Assembly: GCF_017545445.1 (NCBI RefSeq)
Contig: NZ_JAFWOM010000113.1
Coordinates: forward strand, 1-34,642
Source: Fibrobacter sp.
GTDB taxonomy: Bacteria; Fibrobacterota; Fibrobacteria; Fibrobacterales; Fibrobacteraceae
Length of the DNA: 34,642 bases
Direction: 5' to 3'
The notes below the pieces were generated by a model, which did no database searches, was not told the origin of the DNA, and saw only the letters and a program-made list of their open reading frames with translations. This document shows, piece by piece, positions 16,128 through 23,970 of the stretch; the first letter of the stretch is position 1; every line of letters starts with the position of its first letter. A program made the position numbers and the translations under genes.

Positions 16128-16160
16128 ACAACTGAATATACAAAATTCTACTATTATAAA
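16128..16160 (-). promoter_or_regulatory. Putative promoter of the SUMF1-like array (before H)
   Basis: Minus strand TTTATAA (16154-16160), 13 nt, TATATT (16135-16140), 7 nt, ATG. Spacing and boxes match those before paralog A. No Shine-Dalgarno is present. Start is probably leaderless if TATATT is the -10 box; inferred. Confidence 0.4.
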
Positions 16161-16437
16161 GATCCTTCGACTTCGTCCTTACGGAGACGGAGTTTATCCC
16201 GGACTTGTTCCGGGACTCAGGATGACACTAGAAGTGACTGAATCCTTCCTCCCTACGGTCGTCATGACAGGCCGTCAAAATAGCATTTTCGCATCACTTC
16301 CTACTTCCTACCGCCTACTTCCTACTTCCCCACTGCACATGCGGACAGCTGTTTTTGATTCAGAAGAGCCGCGTTTTATCCGTTTGAACGAAAAAAATCA
16401 TTTTCAAAAAATGAAAAAAAACTAAATTTGGCACACT
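16161..16437. repeat. Intergenic region of hairpin repeats and heptad repeats
   Basis: Between divergent genes. 16161-16226 is a repeat unit beginning GATCCTTCGACTTCG and ending CTCAGGATGAC, with hairpin CCCGGA/TCCGGG (16198-16214). 16248-16264 matches the palindrome arm near 4152. 16295-16329 is a heptad tract (see separate entry). Nothing here looks coding. The last 35 bases before 16438 are A-rich with no clear ribosome binding site. Confidence 0.5.
16295..16329. repeat. Heptanucleotide tandem repeat, tract 1
   Basis: CTACTTC, CTACCGC, CTACTTC, CTACTTC units with flanking partial copies; the reverse complement is GTAGGAA-like. Further tracts of the same heptads occur at 20874-20901 and 28913-29004, always between genes. 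Confidence 0.65.
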
Positions 16438-19400
16438 ATGAATACTTCTTTGAACGATTTATGGGTTGGAGTCGATGTTGGCTCCACCACTGTGAAAATT
16501 GCTGTAGTTGATCCCGAGACCTCTAAGCTTTTACACTATACGTATCAACGCCACAACGCTATGCAGGCCCAAAAGGTCTATGATGTCCTGCGCGAGGCCC
16601 ATGCCCTTTTCCCGGGCAAGAATTTTAGAGTCGCTTTTTGCGGTAGCGGCGGTCAACCGTTTGCCGAAGCCACCCACGCTTTTTTTGTGCAAGAAGTAGT
16701 CGCCAACGCTCTTGCAGTTCGTGCAACTTACCCTGAATCTAGAGTCGCCGTCGAACTCGGCGGTCAAGACGCCAAGGTCGTCTTCTTCGAAAAGGACAAG
16801 ACCACAGGGAAACTCATCGCCTCTGACATGCGCATGAACGGTGTCTGTGCCGGCGGTACGGGTGCATTTATCGACCAAGTGGCAGAACTCCTCCGCATCA
16901 AGACAGAAGTATTCGAAAGTTATGCCAAACGTGGCCAGAAGGTCTATGAAATCTCCGGACGTTGCGGTGTGTTCGCCAAGACGGACATCCAGCCGATGCT
17001 CAACAATGGCATCGCCAAGGAAGATATCGCACTTTCGAGTTTCCACGCCATCGCAAAGCAGACCATCGGCGGCCTCGCCCAAGGTATGGAAATCAAGCCG
17101 CCCGTGATTTTTGAAGGCGGCCCTTTGACGTTCAACCCGACGCTCGTGAAAGCGTTCAAGGAACGCTTGGGCATCACGGACGAACAGGCTATCGTGCCGG
17201 AGCATTCCGAAGTGCTCGTCGCCATGGGTGCAGCCCTCGCTAACGGCTCCATGTTCGCGAACCAGGAATGCATGTACCGCGAAGAAGGTTCGCTCGACGC
17301 ACTCGTCCACTTTAGCGAAACGCGCCAAGCCGAAAACAAGGCCAAGGCAGCCTCCGACCTTTTCTTCAAGAACGAAGCCGAATACAAGCTGTTCCTCGAA
17401 GAACACAAGATGGCGGACAACCATTATCCGCAGCCGCCTTCCGGTTCGACCATCAACGCCTACTTGGGCATTGACGCAGGTTCTACCACAACGAAATTCG
17501 TGCTCATCGACGAAAACGAAAAGGTCATCGACGGCTTCTACGCCAGTAACGACGGTGAACCGCTGGCCGTCTTGAAGCGCGCCATGGTGGACCTCGCCGA
17601 CCGCTACGAAGAATACGGCGTGAAGCTCAACATTTTGGGCGTGGGTACAACCGGCTACGGCGAACAGCTTTTTGCAAAGGCCGTCCACGCAGACTACCAC
17701 ACGGTGGAAACGGTCGCCCACGCGAACGCGGCCCAGCGTCTCTGCCCCGACGTCTCGTTCATCTTGGACATTGGCGGTCAGGACATGAAGGCCATCTCCG
17801 TGCAAGACGGCGTCGTCACGGGCATCATCCTCAACGAAGCCTGTTCTTCGGGTTGCGGTTCATTCATCGAAACGTACGCCCGTAGCCTCGGCATCCCGAT
17901 GGAAAAGATTGCGGAACTCGCATTCAACTCCAAGAGTCCGTCTCAGCTCGGCAGCCGCTGTACCGTGTTCATGAACAGTTCCATCATCACGGAACAGCGC
18001 GACGGCAAGCAGCCCGAAGACATCATTGCGGGCATCTGCCGCTCCATCATCAATAACGTTTTCACGAAGGTCATCCGCATCCGCAACCTGAATACGCTCG
18101 GCAAGAAGGTCGTGGTGCAGGGCGGTACGTTCAAGAACAACGCTGTTCTCCGAGCCTTCGAACAGTACACGGGCCTCAAGGCCATCCGTCCGGAACGCCC
18201 GGGTGAAATGGGCGCTATCGGTATCGCTCTTTTGACCAAGAAGTTCATGGAAGAAAAGCGCGCCCAGGATCCGAATTTGCAGAGCAAGTTTATCGGCCTC
18301 GAAGCCATGCGCACCTTCAGCTGGCACAACCAGCCGGGTCAGCTTTGCCAGTACTGCACCAACCACTGCTCTCGCACCATCGTGACCTTTAGCGACGGCC
18401 AGAGCTTTGTGACGGGCAACCGTTGCGAACGCGGCGAAGTCACCGCCGACCCGAACGATCCGGCCACCAAGAAGCTCATTGCCGAAATCAACAAGAAGAT
18501 GCAGTCCGTGCCGGACATGATCAAGCGCACGAACCAGCTCTTGGTGAAGGACTACGCTCCGCAGATTCTCTTGCCGCAAAACGGAAAGACCATCGGCATT
18601 CCGCGTGTGCTCGAATTCTGGAACAGCCTCCCCTACTGGAAAGCGTTCTTCACGGCCCTTGGCTACACTGTTGTCGTGAGCCGCCAGAGCGACTACAAGA
18701 TGTTCGAAGCTGGCCTCCACAGCGTGCCTTCGGATACAGTCTGCTTCCCGGCCAAGCTCGTCCACGGCCACGTGCTGAGCCTCATCGAAAAGAAGGTCGA
18801 TCGCATCTTCTTCCCGATGATGATTTCGCTCCCGAGCGACCACACCAAGTTTAACGCCACGACGGTCTGCCCGGTCGTACAAGGCTACCCGAACATCTGC
18901 CAGAACACGGACGAACCCGAAAAGAATTACGGCATCCCGATGGACCAGCCGATTTTCCACTGGGCAAACACGAAGCTCCGCAGAAGCCAGACCATCGACT
19001 GGTTCCATGACAACTGGAACATTGACCGCAAGACTTTGGACAAGGCGGTGACCGAAGGCGAAAAGGCTCTTAATAATTACCGCACCACGCTCCTCGAAGA
19101 AGGCCAGAAGATTCTCGACGACGTGAAAGCAAACGACAGCTTTGCCGTGGTGATTGCAGGCCGCCCCTACCATGCCGACTTGCTCATCAACCACAACATT
19201 GCAAGCCACTTTACCGCAATGGGCATTCCAGTGCTCACCACCGAATCGCTCCCGGGCGTGTATGACCAGGATGTGCCTAGCCACACCCGCGTAGAAATCA
19301 AAAACACGTTCCATTTGCGTATGCTCGGTGCGACGATGATTGCATCGAGAGACCCGAACGTGGAACTCGCCCAGATCGTGAGCTTCGGTTGCGGACACGA

Positions 19401-20874
19401 CTCTGTGTTGACCGACGAAATGATGCGCATGATGCACCGCGATTCCAACAAGGAAATGCTCATGCTCAAGCTCGACGAAGGCGACGCAAGAGGCCCGGTG
19501 GGCATCCGCATCAAGAGCTTTATCGAAACCGTGAAGGCCCGCCGTGCAGCAAACCTCCCGGAAAAGCCGATTTCGAACGAACCGCAGTTCCACACGCCGT
19601 ACGTGGCAAGCGACAAGACAAAGCGTATCATCTTGACGCCGAACCTCTCGCCTGCTTTCGCCATTCTCGCAAGTAGCTACATCCAGGGCAAGGGTTACCT
19701 CTCGGATTACCTCCCGGTTGCAGACAAGCGCGCTATTGAACTTGGCAAGAAGTACGTGCACAACGACATCTGCTTCCCCTGCCAGATCAACATTGGCGAA
19801 TGCCTCAAGTGGCTCGAAGAACACCCGAACGTTCCGCAGACCGAAGTTTCGATGTGCCTTGCCAAGAACTGCGAAAACTGCCGCGCTGTGCAGTACTCCG
19901 TGCTCGGCCGTAAGGCTCTTGACGAAGCGGGTTACAAGGACGTTTCCATCATCACGACCGGCATCGACTATAAGGGCATGCATCCGGGATTCCAGCTGGG
20001 CCTTGACTTCCGCCTCCATACGCTTTGGGGCCTTGCATTCATGGATGCCATCGAAACAGCGTACCGCGCTCTCCGCCCGTACGAAGTTCACCCCGGCGAC
20101 ACCAAGAAGATTTACAGCAAGTGGATGCCGGAACTGATGAAGACCGCCGCCACGCTCAAAAAGACGGAGCTTGGTTCCGGAAAACGCCTTGTCGAAATGT
20201 TGCACCAGTGCATCGAAGAATTCAACAAGGTCGAAATCACGGAAAGCCGCCAGAAGGGCATCCGCAAGCCGCGCGTCGCCGTGCTCGGCGAAATCCTCAT
20301 GAATTACCATCCGAGCGCCAACGGTCATGTCGAAGATTACCTCATGGACAACGGTATGGAAGTTTACCTCCCTGGCATGATGGACTTCTTCCGCGTCGAT
20401 GAAGTTGTTCGCGCCGAAAAGATCAAGCGTGGATTCTCGGCGAATCCGATTGCAGACCGCCTCGAAGGCGGCGTCACCGCAAAGCTCTTTGCACATGCCG
20501 CAGAAACCGCCAAGAAGGTCATGCAGACGTTCAAGCTCTACGAACACCACGCCGACTGCTTCGAGCTCGTGAACTACATCGACGGCATTATCGACCCGAC
20601 GTACAACACGGGCGAAGGCTGGCTAATCCCGGCAGAAATCTTGTACAACTCCAAGCACGGCATCAACAGCTTCATCATTGTGCAGCCGTTTGCCTGCCTT
20701 GCAAACCACATCAGTGGTCGCGGACTCACGAAGGCCGTGAAGGAACGTTGCCCGCACGTGCAAATTTTGAGTTTGGACTACGATCCGGATACCAGTTTCG
20801 CGAACATCGAGAACCGCTTGCAGATGCTTATCATCAACGCCCGCGAACTCGAACGCGCGAATAAGATTCGTTAG
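16438..20874 (+). CDS. Large fused acyl-CoA dehydratase activase-type protein (BadF/BcrA/HgdC family)
   Basis: 1478 residues. Two ASKHA-fold activase modules lie in tandem. Module 1: GVDVGSTT (11-18), GGQDAK, C137 in CAGGTGAF and C176 in GRCGVF. Module 2: GIDAGSTT, DIGGQD, C469 and C473 in CSSGCGSF and C508 in SRCTVF. These Cys positions correspond to the [4Fe-4S] ligands of 2-hydroxyglutaryl-CoA dehydratase activators. Then a Cys cluster CQYCTNHC (637, 640, 644) plus C663, and a long HgdB/DUF2229-like half with more Cys motifs (CFPCQINIGEC, CLAKNCENC). Known relatives couple ATP hydrolysis to low-potential electron transfer; the substrate of this large fused type is not established. The start ATG follows an A-rich leader with no strong ribosome binding site. 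Codon use is GC-richer than in the neighbouring array. Confidence 0.9.
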   Translation: MNTSLNDLWVGVDVGSTTVKIAVVDPETSKLLHYTYQRHNAMQAQKVYDVLREAHALFPGKNFRVAFCGSGGQPFAEATHAFFVQEVVANALAVRATYPESRVAVELGGQDAKVVFFEKDKTTGKLIASDMRMNGVCAGGTGAFIDQVAELLRIKTEVFESYAKRGQKVYEISGRCGVFAKTDIQPMLNNGIAKEDIALSSFHAIAKQTIGGLAQGMEIKPPVIFEGGPLTFNPTLVKAFKERLGITDEQAIVPEHSEVLVAMGAALANGSMFANQECMYREEGSLDALVHFSETRQAENKAKAASDLFFKNEAEYKLFLEEHKMADNHYPQPPSGSTINAYLGIDAGSTTTKFVLIDENEKVIDGFYASNDGEPLAVLKRAMVDLADRYEEYGVKLNILGVGTTGYGEQLFAKAVHADYHTVETVAHANAAQRLCPDVSFILDIGGQDMKAISVQDGVVTGIILNEACSSGCGSFIETYARSLGIPMEKIAELAFNSKSPSQLGSRCTVFMNSSIITEQRDGKQPEDIIAGICRSIINNVFTKVIRIRNLNTLGKKVVVQGGTFKNNAVLRAFEQYTGLKAIRPERPGEMGAIGIALLTKKFMEEKRAQDPNLQSKFIGLEAMRTFSWHNQPGQLCQYCTNHCSRTIVTFSDGQSFVTGNRCERGEVTADPNDPATKKLIAEINKKMQSVPDMIKRTNQLLVKDYAPQILLPQNGKTIGIPRVLEFWNSLPYWKAFFTALGYTVVVSRQSDYKMFEAGLHSVPSDTVCFPAKLVHGHVLSLIEKKVDRIFFPMMISLPSDHTKFNATTVCPVVQGYPNICQNTDEPEKNYGIPMDQPIFHWANTKLRRSQTIDWFHDNWNIDRKTLDKAVTEGEKALNNYRTTLLEEGQKILDDVKANDSFAVVIAGRPYHADLLINHNIASHFTAMGIPVLTTESLPGVYDQDVPSHTRVEIKNTFHLRMLGATMIASRDPNVELAQIVSFGCGHDSVLTDEMMRMMHRDSNKEMLMLKLDEGDARGPVGIRIKSFIETVKARRAANLPEKPISNEPQFHTPYVASDKTKRIILTPNLSPAFAILASSYIQGKGYLSDYLPVADKRAIELGKKYVHNDICFPCQINIGECLKWLEEHPNVPQTEVSMCLAKNCENCRAVQYSVLGRKALDEAGYKDVSIITTGIDYKGMHPGFQLGLDFRLHTLWGLAFMDAIETAYRALRPYEVHPGDTKKIYSKWMPELMKTAATLKKTELGSGKRLVEMLHQCIEEFNKVEITESRQKGIRKPRVAVLGEILMNYHPSANGHVEDYLMDNGMEVYLPGMMDFFRVDEVVRAEKIKRGFSANPIADRLEGGVTAKLFAHAAETAKKVMQTFKLYEHHADCFELVNYIDGIIDPTYNTGEGWLIPAEILYNSKHGINSFIIVQPFACLANHISGRGLTKAVKERCPHVQILSLDYDPDTSFANIENRLQMLIINARELERANKIR

Positions 20875-20901
20875 TAGACAGTAGGAAGTAGGAAGTAGAC
20901 A
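20874..20901. repeat. Heptanucleotide tandem repeat, tract 2
   Basis: GTAGACA, GTAGGAA, GTAGGAA, GTAGACA: four exact 7-bp units, the first using the last base of the preceding stop codon. Same family as 16295-16329 and 28913-29004. Confidence 0.75.
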
Positions 20902-20972
20902 GAATCGTCTTGAACGATGTGAAAAGCTTACGACTTAACACCTACAGCCTAATTCATAAAAGGAGTTGCATC

Positions 20973-21701
20973 ATGAAAAAACTTATCTGTTGCGCAACAA
21001 CGATTATAGCGTTGAGCATTGTTGGGTGCGGAGATGACAGTGTATCCAATTCACCAAACAACAGTTCTACTATTGGAGAAAGCAGTTCTTCGGCCATCAA
21101 TTCATCGACGGCACAGACGCTTTCGTCATCAGCAACCGTTTCAAGTTCCTCAGTAGCTAAAGAAATAGTTTTCGAAACAATGACCGATCCGCGTAACGAC
21201 CAAACTTACAAAACAGTCGTTATCGGCGAGGGAGAATCGGCACAGACTTGGATGGCTGAAAACCTGAACTACGATTACGCAAGTAGCTATTGCTACAGCA
21301 ACAACAACTTCTATTGCCAAAAATACGGTCGATTGTACCCTTGGGATGTTGCACAGAAAGTTTGCCCTGAAGGATGGCACCTGCCGAGCAAAGAGGAATT
21401 CGAACAGCTTTCTGCAAACATGGGAGATTCCTTTACGCCCGGAACACGCATAAGATCTACAACCGAATGGCCAGACATAGACGGCACTGATAATTTTGGT
21501 TTCGGAGCCTTGCCTGCTGGCTACAGAGACGCTTCATTCAAATTCAACAATCTCGGAGAAACGGCTCATTTCTGGACATCTTCCGAAAACGATAATGGAC
21601 AAGGAATTGGCCTAAGCCTAACGGACCACTTCGACAGCGAGGCGACATCAGCCAACGACAAGCATTTTGCATTTTCAGTCCGTTGCCTTAAAAACAAATA
21701 A
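20973..21701 (+). CDS. FISUMP-domain lipoprotein
   Basis: 242 residues from the ATG at 20973, set by the ribosome binding site AGGAG 7 nt upstream and by the lipoprotein signal MKKLICCATTIIALSIVGC. After the acylated Cys comes a Ser/Thr-rich linker (SSSS runs, to about residue 62), then one Fibrobacter major paralogous domain: DPRNDQTYKTV, TWMAENLNYDY, CYSNNNFYCQKYGRLYPW, CPEGWHLPSKEEFEQL, GFGALPAGYRD, FWTSSE, VRCLKNK. The domain is known from dozens of surface proteins of F. succinogenes; its function is unknown, and it may bind ligand through a C-type-lectin-like fold. Likely anchored in the outer membrane. Transcription ends at the terminator shared with the convergent gene. Confidence 0.88.
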   Translation: MKKLICCATTIIALSIVGCGDDSVSNSPNNSSTIGESSSSAINSSTAQTLSSSATVSSSSVAKEIVFETMTDPRNDQTYKTVVIGEGESAQTWMAENLNYDYASSYCYSNNNFYCQKYGRLYPWDVAQKVCPEGWHLPSKEEFEQLSANMGDSFTPGTRIRSTTEWPDIDGTDNFGFGALPAGYRDASFKFNNLGETAHFWTSSENDNGQGIGLSLTDHFDSEATSANDKHFAFSVRCLKNK

Positions 21702-21725
21702 TATTTTATCTTGAGCATAAAAAGA

Positions 21726-21755
21726 AATCCGGGAACATCATCCCGGATTTTTTTT
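21726..21755. terminator. Terminator between convergent FISUMP genes
   Basis: Stem AATCCGGGA/TCCCGGATT (21726-21734 with 21741-21749) followed by T's on the plus strand. On the minus strand it is followed by TTTCTTTTT, so it can serve both converging genes. Confidence 0.85.
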
Positions 21756-21765
21756 GCAAATAACG

Positions 21766-23814
21766 TTAATCATTCTTGACGCAACGGATATACGAATGAT
21801 AGTCAGGATAGGGGCTTCCTGTCGAATGCCAATATCTAGGCTTATCAAGAGTTATATAGGCCTCCGATTTCGATGCAAAGCGGACACGCACTTGCGTTAC
21901 ACCATCATAAGCATAATAATAAGTATCATACGCGAAATCCTCAGAAGCATAGTTGCTTATATTGCTTGCATACCAATACCTGCCGCAAGGCAATGCCGCA
22001 AAACCGACAGTATCCGACAAAACCGTGCGCCAACCGGCCATGGACTTCAAGTATTTTCCAGCCTTATCGCTTTCCAAATTCAATTCATCTGCGAGAATAT
22101 TCTTGAACTCTTCATAAGAAGGAATATGCCAGCCGTCAGGGCACACCCCCTGATGATGTTCCTGAATAAGCCCCTCAACCGTAGCTGTATCATTCATCAC
22201 TTGCTTAGAAATATTCATCGTAGCGCTCCAGCTGTACATACTGCCGCAAAGATCGCAATAGACCTGTTTCTTTTCGTAGCAAACCCTACCCTTATCAACA
22301 TTTGACATCAATTTTTCGTCTGCAAGGCTTTGGTCTTTATAACCGCGGAAATCCAGATTCTGGGCCATCCAAGTTTTATCGCCAATCTTTATCGTCTTGT
22401 ACGTTTTTCCGTCACGCTCGTCAGTCATCGTCCCGTAATTGATATTCGGATTCAAGTAAGCATCCTTCGGAATATCGGTACTCAATTCCATAGCGCTTAT
22501 CCACTCTTTTTTATCATTGCAGTAATAAATTCTTCTGTTATAGGCGTTTTCTTGTTCAGTCTGCTTCATCGTACCCACTTTACAAGGATTTTCCCACAGA
22601 TAAGTATCTTTTTCCAAAGTATTAAACTCTCTCCACGCTCCAGCATCGCATTTCATCAAACGCTTGCTAAAACTCGTATCAGCCATTATAAACGATTCAT
22701 TTTGCCGTTCCTTGGTACATGTTCCACGCCCCGTAATCGAATCCGCAACCATCGTCAGCCTATCACGCATGCCTTTTTTGCAAAACCAAGAAGATTTATT
22801 ATAAATATTTCCAAAATAAGAATACGGATTTCCAAAGAGATCGTTTATGATATTCATTGCAAGGGTATCATACGCTATCTCAGCCTTTCCGTTTTTGACA
22901 TAGCTTTCCGCTGCAAAATATTTACCAACTCGCCCTTTATACGAACTAATCGCCGAAGCCCACAAACCACCATCGGTCGAATCCATCAGCATGTTGATTT
23001 TTTCCAAATCATAGAATTTGTCTTCAACAAAAAATGCTTTTTGCAATTCAGACTCGGCTTGGTGTTTCGCGTCGGCAAAAGAAAGCCCCTGCTTTTGAAC
23101 GAGATACTTTATTCTTTTAGCAAGCATGACCATGCCGCTATTTACATAAAGAGAATCGACAGATTTCAAATCGGCAAATGCCGTATCGGTCTGGTAATTA
23201 CTTTCATAACCTTTGCCCGAAAGGTTCCCCTCAACTCTCATTTCTGCAAGAGAAATATCTTCTGGCAGGCCGCGAACGACAAACGCACCCGTATTTATGT
23301 CAACATATCCTTTATAAACAGCTGTGGAATCGACATACTCAAGCTTGTCATTTAAAGCCAGAACTTCAATAACCGGATCACCGCTTCCAAAAGGCATTCC
23401 GTAATAAGCACCCTTGATGACCTTGCCGGGAATAAATTCCTCTGAAGAAGATGACATCGAAGACGAAGATTTTACCGATGAAGATGATTTTGCGGAAGAT
23501 GAAGAATTTTGCGAGGACGAATACTTCGCCGAAGAACTGTTCCCGTTCATGATATTCGAGCTAGAATAAATTCGAGAAGAAGAACTTTTTACCTTCAATT
23601 CCAATTCGTTTTCACTAACCCAAAAACCTTGGCTGCACGCATAAGTTTCGCCCTTATCTTCAACAAAACGAAATTCGCCATCATTTAGCTCGGTACATTG
23701 CGGCAGATCATCAACAGACGAAACAGACGAAGGTCGAGCAGAAGAAGAATCATCGCCACAAGCGGCAAATAAAGCCAGCAACGGAAGAACTGATATTTTA
23801 TTCAATTTTTTCAT
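21766..23814 (-). CDS. Large FISUMP-domain lipoprotein
   Basis: 682 residues from the ATG at 23814 (MKKLNKISVLPLLALFAAC, lipobox FAAC). Two Ser-rich linkers flank a short segment near residues 35-65 (CTELNDGEFRFVEDKGETYACSQGFW). Residues about 125-330 form a region I do not recognise (GKVIKGAYYGMPFGSGDPVIEVLAL, then GYVDINTGAFVVRGLPE, which resembles a secreted carboxypeptidase-regulatory-like beta fold, then helical KHQAESELQKAF). A middle segment has paired Cys motifs (CKKGMRD, CTKERQ, CDAGAWREF). The C-terminal FISUMP domain (about 460-682) has MTDERDGKTYKTIKIGDKTWMAQNL, CDLCGSMYSW, CPDGWHIPSYEEF, GFAALPCGRY and YIRCVKND. Surface-anchored; function unknown. No clear ribosome binding site precedes the ATG. 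Confidence 0.87.
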   Translation of the reverse strand: MKKLNKISVLPLLALFAACGDDSSSARPSSVSSVDDLPQCTELNDGEFRFVEDKGETYACSQGFWVSENELELKVKSSSSRIYSSSNIMNGNSSSAKYSSSQNSSSSAKSSSSVKSSSSMSSSSEEFIPGKVIKGAYYGMPFGSGDPVIEVLALNDKLEYVDSTAVYKGYVDINTGAFVVRGLPEDISLAEMRVEGNLSGKGYESNYQTDTAFADLKSVDSLYVNSGMVMLAKRIKYLVQKQGLSFADAKHQAESELQKAFFVEDKFYDLEKINMLMDSTDGGLWASAISSYKGRVGKYFAAESYVKNGKAEIAYDTLAMNIINDLFGNPYSYFGNIYNKSSWFCKKGMRDRLTMVADSITGRGTCTKERQNESFIMADTSFSKRLMKCDAGAWREFNTLEKDTYLWENPCKVGTMKQTEQENAYNRRIYYCNDKKEWISAMELSTDIPKDAYLNPNINYGTMTDERDGKTYKTIKIGDKTWMAQNLDFRGYKDQSLADEKLMSNVDKGRVCYEKKQVYCDLCGSMYSWSATMNISKQVMNDTATVEGLIQEHHQGVCPDGWHIPSYEEFKNILADELNLESDKAGKYLKSMAGWRTVLSDTVGFAALPCGRYWYASNISNYASEDFAYDTYYYAYDGVTQVRVRFASKSEAYITLDKPRYWHSTGSPYPDYHSYIRCVKND

Positions 23815-23904
23815 AACACAGAATTTTTCTAATTTTATCAATTGATATTTGTTTAACTTATAAAAATATACAAATTATCGCTAATTAAAAAAACAACTTA
23901 TCTC

Positions 23905-23938
23905 TAAAAACAAAAAGGCTTCCTCTTTCGAGGAAGCC
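23905..23938 (-). terminator. Intrinsic terminator of the Trp/Cys-module protein gene
   Basis: Minus strand GGCTTCCTC-GAAA-GAGGAAGCC (23917-23938) followed by TTTTTGTTTTT. Perfect 9-bp stem with a GAAA tetraloop. Confidence 0.9.
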
Positions 23939-23970
23939 CATTCACGAATTGACGTTAATTCGTTAGAGAA

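Noticed and set aside
16425..16450. Second sigma-54 site (TTTGGCACACTATG) at the activase start
   Set aside because: It has the -24 GG-like half but no TTGC at the required distance, and it overlaps the start codon.
17860..20550. Very long minus-strand open frame (896 codons) opposite the activase gene
   Set aside because: The plus-strand protein has clear family motifs throughout. The antisense frame has none and is explained by GC-rich codon bias. The same applies to the minus-strand frame at 16531-17805 and the antisense frame at 29052-30239 opposite groEL.
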